From Verrucomicrobiaceae bacterium (lineage in GTDB: Bacteria > Verrucomicrobiota > Verrucomicrobiia > Verrucomicrobiales > Verrucomicrobiaceae): a stretch of DNA of 64,000 bases. Shown here in pieces: positions 17,601 through 24,693 of the stretch. The position numbers were made by a program, and so were the translations under genes. The stretch is from contig JADJPW010000001.1 in NCBI GenBank assembly GCA_016713035.1, positions 434,001-498,000 of the forward strand, read 5' to 3'. The notes under the pieces were generated by a model that worked only from the letters and a program-made list of their open reading frames with translations, searched no databases and was not told where the DNA came from. Position 1 is the stretch's first letter; every line of letters starts with the position of its first letter.

Positions 17601-20424
17601 CCTTTGGATTGCCCGCCATGATATAGCCGTGCGCCGTATTGACGAAATCCAGCGATGCATACTCCACTCCTTCCGCAGTGGTGTCCTGCACTGGTGTGAG
17701 CGTGATGTCGAGGAAGGCCGCCCCTGCGGGAATGATGTACTGTGAGGTGCCGCTGCCGCCATCCGGGCTGGTGGCCGTCGCAGGCGCGGGTGCGAGTGTG
17801 TAGTCGGTGTTCCGTGTCGCGGAGCCGGTGTTCACGTTATAAATCTGCACCGAGAGATCTGCTGCCGCGCTGCCTTCGCGTGAAAGACGAATCGTCGCCG
17901 GATTCGCCACCGCTCCCTCCGCGGCCACGTCGTCGGGATAAGAAATCGTCACCGCAGGCAGGCTGGCGCTGGTGAAATTCTTCGCCGTCGTGCTCGGCCC
18001 GACTGTGAGCGGATTCGCGAAGCCATCCGGCGTGAAAACGAGCGGATAAAGCCCCGGTGAAATGCTGTAACTGCCTGCTGCGAGTCGCGTGAGCGTGTAA
18101 TTCCCATCGCTATCTGTCCAGGTGCCGCGGAAGGTGGCGCTGTTCGTGTGCGTGGTGTTGTTTGAAGGCGCGTAGTTCGCCACATACACGCCTTCCAGCG
18201 GCAGCGAATCCGTGCCGGTGATGGTTCCGCTCACTGTGAAGGTGCTCGGCGTGCCCACGGTGATCAAAATCGACTTCGTGGTGCGCTTGCCCTTCATGTC
18301 CGAGGCTGTGCAGAGCACCTGATAGTGCCCGGCGGTGCCCCAGGACTTCGTCTGCACCGCGCTGTTGTTCAGCGAGTAGTTTCCATCATCAAAAACCCAC
18401 GCGTAGGCCAGCGTGTCGCTATCAGGATCGCTCGCCGTCGCGGTGAAGGTCACACCAACACCTGTGCCCACGCTCGTGGCACTCGCGGCGATGCTCAGCG
18501 TCGGCGCATTGTTCCCTGGCGCATCGCCGATTTGTACCTGCACATCCATCGAAGGCGGAACCGTGGTCGTGTTGTTCGCCACGGGGGTGAAGTGGATGTT
18601 GAAGTCCGGATCGCTGAACGTGCGGCCCATCCACAGCGCGGAATCGTTTCGCGTATCGGTGATGCCATTGCCAAAACTGCCCGGCGTCATGTCCAGGAGC
18701 TGTGCGCCGCGATTGCTGCCATTCAAAGGTGCCCCACCACTGCCGCCGATGCCGCCCAGGCCCCATTGGTCAAAGGTCATCATCAGACCATTCGTGAAGC
18801 CCACGTTCGTCGTGTGCCGCAGGCGAAACTCCGCCCAGAAATCACGCTCCGCATCCCGCCGCAGCCGCAACGCATAGCGCAGGCTCGGGTCCGCGATGCT
18901 CGCATCCGTCTGGCTGATGCGATACAGCCCGCTCGACGTCACATTCCAATACTGCTCCGGCGGCATCCAGCTCAGCGTGTTTTTGAAGCTCGCCGTGTAT
19001 TGCCCGCTGCTTCCGCTGCTGCCCATCACATCGAAGGTATTGCCGTATTCCGCATTGTTGCCCGGCCCGGTCACGCTCGGCGGCGTGGTGCGCCAGTAGT
19101 TCGCATGCCACACGCCCAGATTATGCCCCAGTTCATGCAGGAAGGTGCCGCTGCTGCTCGACTTCATGCGCATGCCCGCGCCGCCCACGCTGGCGCTGCC
19201 GCCGTAGCTCCCAGGGCCGCCGCTCCAGCGCACGGCCCACATGTTGTAGCTGCCGTTGTTGTAGCCCATCGACTTCGCGATCTGGATGGCGTGGTTTTGC
19301 ACCAGGTAGTCACCGCCGCCCACATCCGTGTTGTAGCGGTTGTACCACTCCAGCGGGTAAGGCAGCACCACCAGCGGCGGAAAGGCATACGTCAGGTAGC
19401 AGCGGCCGTAGCTCGTCTGCACGATGTAGTCGTTCGCCGCCTTGAACATGTCGTAGCACTCCTGCTCGTTCTGTGGATCGACCGGATTATCCGGGAAGCA
19501 GGCTCGGATATAGAGGAAAGTGCGATTTCCCGTCGTCCAGCCGCTCGGGATCGTGCCGGAGATCGGTGCATTCGCCGGACCGCTGCCCGTGCCCGCGTTC
19601 AATTCGGTACCGAGCTGCTCCCAGTGCGCTTTTTCCTCATCGCTCAGGTATTGCTCCGAGATCTGTGTGATGTGACCACCGCTGCACACGTAGATCACCC
19701 GCTCCGGCGTCTCAAAAGCTGGCGTCTCCTCCGAAACCGCCGCCAGCGAGCCATCGGGAGCCTTTTCCACCTCCGTCTCGATGCCGCTGATCGGACAAGC
19801 CTCCACCACCTCGCGACCCTCGCCCTGCGGCACCTCACCCACCTCCAAGACGCGAAGCGGCGAATCACTCACCGCCATCTCACGCCCCACCGCCACGCCG
19901 TTGAGTGAGGCATTCGAGGTGCTGCGCTGCCACTGGCGCTTCCCATACACATGCGCATTCCATCGCTTGCCATCCTCCGTCGTCACCGTGCGTGTGTAAG
20001 GCTCCATCGTCGCCTCCTGGCCTGGCAGCGGCGCATTTCCATACACCTCGTAATCCCCGCGAACCCGCACGCGATCCTCCAGCAGCGCCACGATCTCCTT
20101 CGGCAACTTCTGCCTCACCACCATCGGTACCGCACTCTCGATCGCGAGCTGCGGATCACTCACGATGAGTTTCGCGATCTCCGCCGTGTGCTGCTTCGCA
20201 TAGGCTTTGCCGAGCTCCAGGCTCTCTGGCGATGGATTGGCCGAATAATCGGAAAACCATGCTGTGAAGGCCTTCGTCGGCGCGGAGAGCAGAGCAGGCT
20301 TTTGCGTCAAAACCGACTGCGCAGCCGGTTCAGCCATCGAAACGGCCTTTGGGGCTGTTTGCGGCCAAAAAACGAAAAAGGCCGTCAAAACGACGGCGCA
20401 GAAAAGGAAGACAACTTTGCGCAT
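11647..20424 (-). CDS. Giant secreted metzincin-type protease with PKD, Calx-beta and RCC1 repeats
   Basis: The protein has 2925 residues. It begins with a signal peptide/anchor (RKVVFLFCAVVLTAFFVFW). A zinc metalloprotease domain carries HELGHNLGVWH (about residue 430) with a Met-turn-like DVMGSSG, that is, the metzincin HExxHxxGxxH signature. Then follow a PKD domain (about 640-730), a carboxypeptidase-regulatory-like domain (about 730-825), six Calx-beta domains (about 825-1515), an FN3-like segment, fourteen RCC1-type repeats of about 50 aa with the core GTLWAWGxNxxGQLG (about 1790-2490), a second FN3-like segment, a cadherin-like beta-sandwich (about 2680-2770), and a C-terminal module with DDFDGDGIANVLEYAMG. 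Fourteen RCC1 repeats would make two seven-bladed propellers. It is probably a cell-surface or secreted protease with adhesion or ligand-binding modules. The substrate is unknown. Confidence 0.9.
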   Translation of the reverse strand: MRKVVFLFCAVVLTAFFVFWPQTAPKAVSMAEPAAQSVLTQKPALLSAPTKAFTAWFSDYSANPSPESLELGKAYAKQHTAEIAKLIVSDPQLAIESAVPMVVRQKLPKEIVALLEDRVRVRGDYEVYGNAPLPGQEATMEPYTRTVTTEDGKRWNAHVYGKRQWQRSTSNASLNGVAVGREMAVSDSPLRVLEVGEVPQGEGREVVEACPISGIETEVEKAPDGSLAAVSEETPAFETPERVIYVCSGGHITQISEQYLSDEEKAHWEQLGTELNAGTGSGPANAPISGTIPSGWTTGNRTFLYIRACFPDNPVDPQNEQECYDMFKAANDYIVQTSYGRCYLTYAFPPLVVLPYPLEWYNRYNTDVGGGDYLVQNHAIQIAKSMGYNNGSYNMWAVRWSGGPGSYGGSASVGGAGMRMKSSSSGTFLHELGHNLGVWHANYWRTTPPSVTGPGNNAEYGNTFDVMGSSGSSGQYTASFKNTLSWMPPEQYWNVTSSGLYRISQTDASIADPSLRYALRLRRDAERDFWAEFRLRHTTNVGFTNGLMMTFDQWGLGGIGGSGGAPLNGSNRGAQLLDMTPGSFGNGITDTRNDSALWMGRTFSDPDFNIHFTPVANNTTTVPPSMDVQVQIGDAPGNNAPTLSIAASATSVGTGVGVTFTATASDPDSDTLAYAWVFDDGNYSLNNSAVQTKSWGTAGHYQVLCTASDMKGKRTTKSILITVGTPSTFTVSGTITGTDSLPLEGVYVANYAPSNNTTHTNSATFRGTWTDSDGNYTLTRLAAGSYSISPGLYPLVFTPDGFANPLTVGPSTTAKNFTSASLPAVTISYPDDVAAEGAVANPATIRLSREGSAAADLSVQIYNVNTGSATRNTDYTLAPAPATATSPDGGSGTSQYIIPAGAAFLDITLTPVQDTTAEGVEYASLDFVNTAHGYIMAGNPKAVVAITDDENNLPVVKITPVDDSGHEAGTDTLTMLLERTGVTAAALNVSLSYTGTATRNTDYTAAASVSIPAGSSSTTFTITPINDSDIETTETIICTVASNAAYNRNGTAQAVTSTLNDDDMPTVSIVATDAAASETGNDKGVFTITRTGSTAAALIVDYGVNGRAVLGSDYRRLEGRATIPVGLASTTVEIIPFDDALDEGTQDVILQLRTTREYFINPATQSATLSITDNDASQMYVELDTGSGTEPASGSAAGAVFNIRRPASGAAITVNYTITGTATSGTDFTALPGTIAFAAADTSKTITVSMLADTALEDAESVVLTLTTGTGYSPLAGQFQSATAWIYDADQPTVEVNVGDGTSGLTAPFTESTTVTTEDFFISRRGSTTADLVVNYTMSGTATEGVDYTALSGTATIPAGSTGVYVNVAAIVDTVPEGTESIIMTLTSGSYGVRVGSATMLLGDNDSFSSMSVGFAAATATTNEAVGTYNLAVNRSGTSTGTASVQYRVNGGSAAGNGIDFSLANGVLNFASGETSKTIPITIVQDQLPEPAETIIVQLLNQTGANLGTSSHTLTVNNISMPEAFSDPATAVIATGATLNGRVMPGGLATSYWFQYGLTPSYGQVTPTQNLAAGSAITAVTAALSGNPLTTYHYRLVVQNAQGTTSGINQTFTTSSAIHFDTPTTVPIVSNEFSASGSPLITLGFTPTAGQVLKLVDNTGFLLVSGIFANKPEGSLLTALEGATPRTFEISYSGGDGNDITLTAVSEVITFEAIGVKYVGDPAFTLNATSSGASAVSYEIVAGAASASVSGNTVTLTSTPGTVTIKATAGTALPKYQTFVLAAANTGFAQISASKAVEWALGIRANGTLWGWGINTYGMIGDGSLSTRRTPVQVGIVATWRQVSCGTDHALGTRTDGTLWAWGRNNNGQIGQGSTTTTQYTSPTQIGTETTWAWVVAGANHCVAVKTDGTLWAWGANGNGQVGQGNTTTTIYSTPTQIGTLTTWSTDGDHLHAGGDFTLALRANGTLWAWGQNTNSQLGDASTTLRSAPVQIGSVTSWSRVMAGTAFSAALRTDGSLWTWGANGSGQLGDGSLTTSNAPTQLGSVTTWSKIIAGASHMLATRSDGTLWSWGANVFGQLGQGIIDPTARGNTPQQIGTAVNWQEVAAGTNFSLATTTDSALRAWGSNNSGQNGFLPRLMRPLAANLGAVSSAVGANAVSYFLREDGSLWSVGSNSIGQLGISSSDSSPHHTPVRLASGPWRQISGGNSNLLAIRQDGTLWGLGFNTSGQLGDGATANHSFLFQVGTDDDWQQVSAGNTHSLAVKADGTLWAWGANGNGQLGNNSTTASTVPVQVGSDTDWEQAYTSYGTFSVAKKTNGTLWDWGVNTNGQVGQNDTTQRLVPTQIGTFTDWTRVAVGNSQVLALRSNGTLWGWGINSNNQLGDGTTSQRNAPVQIGTATNWKSINTSTFHSSATRTDGTLWTWGANGVGYLATGTYSSRSTPGQVGTATCWDVVMPTSGSAFTQVRAVDGSLWAAGWNNLGQNILADRSQLTPEVIFPALTAAQTLSFTAPSTVPVGDTITLNATASSALPARYIVTGPASLNGDKLTINAAGLVTVIAYQPGDSYWQASDLRYAYINLAAPTATTLASTSVGTTTATLNATVNPNGSVTTALFQSGTSISYGTNSPITLTAPSGVTAENVSLELTGLLPGTTYHFRVSASNLGGTDNGDDLTFTTLSNNADLSALAMSTGTLSPAFASSTLSYTASVTASTTSVSLTATTANTNATLQYRVNGSEYTTTNGLAIPVTLVTGLNTVQIEVTAEDEVTLRLYTLQITRPSGYSVWSAATGITGATNADPMDDFDGDGIANVLEYAMGMAGASASGTGALVLTGSTLNATGQPIVRQLPPPGGGAPEWCAIFIRRKDYVQAGLTYTPNFSADLSAWQTSATTPTVLADDGTYEAVCIPHPVIGAGPAKFFKLGVTLAP

Positions 20425-20596
20425 AAAAGGAGGCCAGAGTGGCTGGGGCCGACAAAAAAGTGAGTGTTTTTACCAAAATCGGCCTCGGACCACAAGCATT
20501 GACTTGGGCCGCCAAATCTCGCTGCTGCGAGACTTTGAGGTGTTTCCAGGTCGAAATCTCACAAGGCGTGAATAGCCAAAAGTAGGCCCCGTGGGC

Positions 20597-22822
20597 TCAG
20601 TTGGCCCCTTTGGGCATCCAAGGCTCCAGGCTGCTGACTGCGGCCTTGGCCTGGGAGCTCAATGGGATGCCCCAGAACTCCAGGAAGGGAGCGAGGTTCT
20701 TTTTCGTGATCTTGGAATAACGCACCAGGAACTGATCGCGGGCCTCCTCATCGTTTTCGGGCTTGGGACCGAAGGATTCGTCCGCAAAGCTGTACAGATA
20801 CGCACGCCAGCTCTCCCAGCCGAATGCGTCGATGAGCTGAACGTAGGTGGTGAGCGCTAAAAAGGGCTCCTTTTTCCAAAGCGCCCATTTGTCGGCTGCT
20901 TTTTTGATTTCCTTCATGTACTCGCGCTGCCGCTCTGGCAGTGCCCCGGTATGGCCCACCGTTTTATCCTTCTTCAAGACGGCTTCATAGCAGTACATGC
21001 CGATGACATTGTTCGTGACCTCACCCGTGCCTGCAAAGGTGAAATCGGATCGCTGATGGTTATGGCCGATCTCGTGGTAAAAGCCCCAACCTGGCCACTT
21101 GAGCCGTGTCAGCGTGACCATCTCCGGCGCGGCGCTGGTGGGCACCATGATGGGGTATCCGCTATGCATGTAGCCTGCGCTGATCTGCACATCGCAGACG
21201 ATGCGCTCTGGGCGGCGGCGCTCGGCGGTCTGATTGGAGAGGTCATCCTGCGCGGTGACGACGGCGTCCCAGAAGGTCATGAGCTCAGTGGGATTCTTGA
21301 TATTGCGGGCGACCTCGGACGGACAGGAGACAACCATTTTGCTGCCAGCGAGCTCGGCCCATGGAGCGGGGCGATTCTGAATTTGCTTCCACGTTTCATC
21401 GGTATCCTTCCCCAGCACGAAATAGGGGGCCGCGACGGCATTTTCGATGGTCACGGGGCAGGTCGCCTGATTGTCACGCTCACGCGAGGGCACCTCGATG
21501 TAAATGAGTCCACCAAAGGCGCTAGCCGTCTTGGTCACGGGCTCCTCCAGTGAAACGCTGCGACAGATGTCTGGCACGCGTTGCCATTTATCGAGGTGGT
21601 AAAGTGTATCGTTGTGGCAGCCGATGCGCACGGCATAGCCCTTCCCTGCAAAAGCAGCGGGTATGGTGACGGTGATGCTGTCACCCGCAGCAGCGTAGAG
21701 CCCGGTGCTCGTCCAGCCAGAAATCGCCGGACTGATGACCTGTTCCCCTTTTATGCGCGGAGCTGTGGCGGGCACTTTGCCAGGAAAGACCTCATGCGCA
21801 GGATGTGGAACGACGGCTCCACCTGACGCAAGCTTCAAAACCCGTGCCTCCATGCCCAATCGCATGCGTGCAGGTCCGTGCTGGGCATCGGTGAGCGGTG
21901 TCTCACGCGTCGGCACGGGGACATTGGCATCAGCATTGCCTAGGGCACCGAGTACGGCGACCTGGAGATTGTTCCGCCCCGGCGACTGTGCCGCGAGAGC
22001 GATCTGGATGGCATTGGAGCCCTGCTTGAGCTGCTCGGGCGTGATGGCCGCTCCCTGCCCCTGCTGTTGCTTTCGGATCGCTCCGATCGCCTCTGCCGCA
22101 TTCATGAGCGGCGACAGCTCGATCCGCGCATCAAAGGCGGGGAGTCGATCAAAGGCGGTCATGTCCGTGATCGCCACGCCGATGGGCAACAGCGCTTGAT
22201 TGAGCCCGTGTGAGGTGGCCAGATCTTTGCCCCCGCTCGTCTGTCCAAAGGCCCAGCCTGACATTCCGCCGATGAAGCCGCCACCGCCTTTGATGAACTC
22301 GAACACCGCAGCGCCATCCTCGGTGGATATGAGGCCCTGCATGTTGACGATGACGACATCGTAGTCATTGAGCGATTTTTTATCGAGCTTCTCCATCGAC
22401 TCCGTGCGGAAGCCCCGCTTTTGGAGCGTGGCGGCGGCCGATTGAGCACCGCGCAGGCCGATGCGAGGCTTTTCTTTGTTGGCTGCCCATTTGACGCAGT
22501 TCTCCAGGAGTTGTCCGTGGTCACCACCACCACTGCCACTGAGGTAGCTATTCTGACCAAAGAGGACCACGCGGCCCTTCGCGTAGCCGGCAGCAGCGGC
22601 GATGGCCATTTCTACGCCATCTGCATTCGGCGCAGAGAGGATGGGGAAGGCCATCGTGCCCCAAATCGCGACTGGCCCACATGCTCCGAGCTTTGGCACC
22701 GATTTCACGCTTGCGAGGAGTTTGGCACGCTCTGCATTCACCAGTGCAGCAGGCATCTGGGCCTGCGACTGATGCGCAAACATGAGCAGGAGGGTGGATA
22801 GGAGTGTGAGGCGGTATTTCAT
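20597..22822 (-). CDS. Secreted M60-like (enhancin/TCAF-type) metallopeptidase
   Basis: A 741-aa protein with signal peptide KYRLTLLSTLLLMFAHQSQAQ. The N-terminal third has alternating strands and helices (GPVAIWGTMAFPIL, RVVLFGQNSYL, YDVVIVNMQGLI) like the class-I glutamine-amidotransferase/ThuA-type fold seen before M60 domains in TCAF-like proteins. The C-terminal half holds the peptidase M60 motif, HEIGHNHQ near residue 582, with the downstream Glu in GTGEVTNN, matching HExxH-x(8-28)-E. Family members cleave O-glycosylated or mucin-like proteins. I took the ATG at 22822; an earlier start at 22861 would add 13 residues before the signal peptide. It lies directly upstream of the giant metzincin gene on the same strand, with 172 bp between. 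Confidence 0.85.
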   Translation of the reverse strand: MKYRLTLLSTLLLMFAHQSQAQMPAALVNAERAKLLASVKSVPKLGACGPVAIWGTMAFPILSAPNADGVEMAIAAAAGYAKGRVVLFGQNSYLSGSGGGDHGQLLENCVKWAANKEKPRIGLRGAQSAAATLQKRGFRTESMEKLDKKSLNDYDVVIVNMQGLISTEDGAAVFEFIKGGGGFIGGMSGWAFGQTSGGKDLATSHGLNQALLPIGVAITDMTAFDRLPAFDARIELSPLMNAAEAIGAIRKQQQGQGAAITPEQLKQGSNAIQIALAAQSPGRNNLQVAVLGALGNADANVPVPTRETPLTDAQHGPARMRLGMEARVLKLASGGAVVPHPAHEVFPGKVPATAPRIKGEQVISPAISGWTSTGLYAAAGDSITVTIPAAFAGKGYAVRIGCHNDTLYHLDKWQRVPDICRSVSLEEPVTKTASAFGGLIYIEVPSRERDNQATCPVTIENAVAAPYFVLGKDTDETWKQIQNRPAPWAELAGSKMVVSCPSEVARNIKNPTELMTFWDAVVTAQDDLSNQTAERRRPERIVCDVQISAGYMHSGYPIMVPTSAAPEMVTLTRLKWPGWGFYHEIGHNHQRSDFTFAGTGEVTNNVIGMYCYEAVLKKDKTVGHTGALPERQREYMKEIKKAADKWALWKKEPFLALTTYVQLIDAFGWESWRAYLYSFADESFGPKPENDEEARDQFLVRYSKITKKNLAPFLEFWGIPLSSQAKAAVSSLEPWMPKGAN

Positions 22823-22894
22823 GAGTTGGTGAGAATGAAGGATGGGCGAGAGTTTTTCCACAAGAGAGATGCAGCGCGGTGATCGAGCATGAGG

Positions 22895-23920
22895 CTACGT
22901 CCAATCGAGCACGACTTTGCCACAATCGCCGCTTTCCATGGCGGCGAATCCCCGCTCGAACTCGGTGTAGTGAAAGCGGTGCGTGATGACGGGCGCGATA
23001 TTCACACCACTCTCCAACATCACACTCATCTGATACCAGGTCTCATACATCTCACGCCCGTAGATGCCGTGGATGGTGAGCATATTGAAGATGACTTTAT
23101 TCCAGTCGATGGCGATCTGCTCACTGGGGATACCGAGCATGGCGATCTTGCCCCCGTGGCACATGCTATCGATCATGTCACGAAAGGCTGCCGCATTCCC
23201 ACTCATCTCCAGGCCCACATCGAAGCCCTCTTTCATCCCCAACTGCTTCTGCACATCAGCGATGGAGCCGGTTTTGACATTGAGGGCAACCGTCGCCCCC
23301 ATCTTGCGAGCCAGATCGAGTCGATACTCATTCACATCCGTGATGACGACATGGCGGGCCCCCGCGTGCTTCACCACCGGGATGGCCATGATGCCTATTG
23401 GCCCTGCGCCCGTGATCAAAACATCCTCCCCCAGGCATTCAAAGGCCAGGGCTGTGTGGACGGCATTGCCAAACGGGTCGAAAATGCTCGCTACCTCCTC
23501 GTCCACGCCCTCCCGGTGGTGCCACACATTGGTCATCGGCACACTAATGTACTCCGCAAAAGCCCCGGCTCGATTCACCCCGATACCGACGGTGTCTTTG
23601 CATAGATGGCGGCGGCCAGCTAGGCAGTTGCGACAGCGACCACACACGACATGCCCCTCAGCGCTGACGATTTCCCCCAGATGGAAGTCGTTCACATTGG
23701 AGCCCACTGCCACCACCTCCCCGACAAACTCATGCCCCACCACCATCGGCACGGGGATGGTCTTCTGTGCCCAGGCATCCCATTTGTAAATATGCAAGTC
23801 CGTGCCGCAGATACCGGTTTTACGGACCTTGATGAGGACATCATTGATGCCGACCTGCGGCTCCGGGACATCCTGGAGCCATAGTCCGCGCTCAGAGCGT
23901 GCTTTTACGAGTGATTTCAT
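22895..23920 (-). CDS. tdh: L-threonine 3-dehydrogenase
   Basis: A zinc-dependent medium-chain dehydrogenase of 341 aa, exactly the length of E. coli Tdh. It oxidises threonine to 2-amino-3-ketobutyrate with NAD. The catalytic zinc ligands are in GICGTDLHIYKWD and VVGHEFVGE. The structural zinc is held by the Cys cluster CGRCRNCLAGRRHLC. The Rossmann motif is ITGAGPIGIMAIPVVKHAGA, followed by VITDVNEYRL. The C-terminus has HGIYGREMYETW, typical of Tdh rather than other alcohol dehydrogenases. The ATG at 23920 fits the family N-terminus; a longer start at 23962 would overlap the divergent gene's promoter. The usual partner kbl is not adjacent. A divergent XRE-cupin regulator shares the promoter region. 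Confidence 0.94.
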   Translation of the reverse strand: MKSLVKARSERGLWLQDVPEPQVGINDVLIKVRKTGICGTDLHIYKWDAWAQKTIPVPMVVGHEFVGEVVAVGSNVNDFHLGEIVSAEGHVVCGRCRNCLAGRRHLCKDTVGIGVNRAGAFAEYISVPMTNVWHHREGVDEEVASIFDPFGNAVHTALAFECLGEDVLITGAGPIGIMAIPVVKHAGARHVVITDVNEYRLDLARKMGATVALNVKTGSIADVQKQLGMKEGFDVGLEMSGNAAAFRDMIDSMCHGGKIAMLGIPSEQIAIDWNKVIFNMLTIHGIYGREMYETWYQMSVMLESGVNIAPVITHRFHYTEFERGFAAMESGDCGKVVLDWT

Positions 23921-23942
23921 GGTTATGTCGGCATCTTGGACG

Positions 23943-23956
23943 ATATTCCGGTATAT
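23943..23956. promoter_or_regulatory. Imperfect palindrome between tdh and its divergent regulator
   Basis: ATATTCCGGTATAT is a 14-bp near-palindrome (12 of 14 positions symmetric) in the 89-bp AT-rich gap between tdh and the XRE-cupin gene. Its place suggests an operator for the regulator, which is inference only. Confidence 0.3.
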
Positions 23957-24009
23957 TGGCAATCAAATTTTTCTATTTTACCAGATCATCTTCCGCTATA
24001 CCGCCACAC

Positions 24010-24609
24010 ATGCCCTCCAAACGTAAATCCACACCCCCAGCCCCCAACCCAGAAGCCATCAATGAAAACCTGGGCAAACGCGTGAAGAAGCTCCGCGCAG
24101 ATCGCGGCTGGTCGCTCGAAGAACTGGCCACCGCTAGCGGCGTGAGTCGCAGCATGCTCAGCGAAATCGAGCGTGAAAAAGCCAACCCCACTCTCACCGT
24201 CACCTTCCGCATCGCGAGGGCTTTTGGGCTTACTTTGCAAGAACTCATCGAAAGCGCAGAGAGCAGTGCATCGAGAATCCAGGTCATCCGCGCCACGGAT
24301 CGTGCCCAAGTCTTTCGCAGTGATAAACAGTGTGAAATCCGCACCCTCTCCCCGCTGAACCTGGAAAAGGATGTCGAGTTCTATGAGCTCACGCTGAATC
24401 CAGGCGGTGCCCTGCGCTCACAGCCGCACTTCGAAGGCACGCGTGAGTTTCTCACCGTCGAGGAAGGCAGCGTCCGCATCGAGTCCGATCAGGATAACGA
24501 CGAACTGACCAAAGGAGACAGCGGCACCTACCGTGCCGATGTGCCACACGCCATCATCAATACGGGCAAAGGCACCGCACTGGTCTTCCTCGTGGTGATA
24601 TATCGCTGA
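24010..24609 (+). CDS. XRE-family transcriptional regulator with C-terminal cupin domain
   Basis: A 199-aa protein. Residues about 20-75 form a lambda-repressor-type helix-turn-helix (NLGKRVKKLRADRGWSLEELA, SRSMLSEIEREKANPT). Residues about 110-195 form a cupin barrel (FYELTLNPGG, HFEGTREFLTVEEGSVRI, VPHAIINTGKGTALVFLVV). Regulators of this build (PuuR/SutR type) sense a small metabolite through the cupin and control an adjacent catabolic gene. Divergent transcription from tdh suggests that it regulates threonine breakdown and itself. I chose the ATG at 24010 because upstream sequence to 23899 is AT-rich promoter DNA overlapping tdh. The ligand is unknown. Confidence 0.88.
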   Translation: MPSKRKSTPPAPNPEAINENLGKRVKKLRADRGWSLEELATASGVSRSMLSEIEREKANPTLTVTFRIARAFGLTLQELIESAESSASRIQVIRATDRAQVFRSDKQCEIRTLSPLNLEKDVEFYELTLNPGGALRSQPHFEGTREFLTVEEGSVRIESDQDNDELTKGDSGTYRADVPHAIINTGKGTALVFLVVIYR

Positions 24610-24616
24610 AGCACCG

Positions 24617-24675
24617 CAAGCAGTCACACTCACTGCTTGGGCACATTCAGAGAGCCCTCTTCGGGCCAAAGGGCT
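24617..24675. terminator. Paired hairpins between convergent genes
   Basis: An 8-bp stem (CAAGCAGT 24617-24624 with ACTGCTTG 24632-24639) is followed by a second inverted repeat (AGCCCT 24653-24658 with AGGGCT 24670-24675). They lie between the convergent regulator and oxidoreductase genes. No T run follows either stem on the + strand, so a terminator role is tentative. Confidence 0.3.
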
Positions 24676-24693
24676 GCGATAGATTTCGCAGAA

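Noticed and set aside
18325..19908. 527-codon open frame on the + strand, opposite the giant protein
   Set aside because: It lies wholly inside the giant coding region, has Arg/His-rich shadow composition and no recognisable motif. The minus-strand protein has a clear zinc motif and domain series over the same bases.
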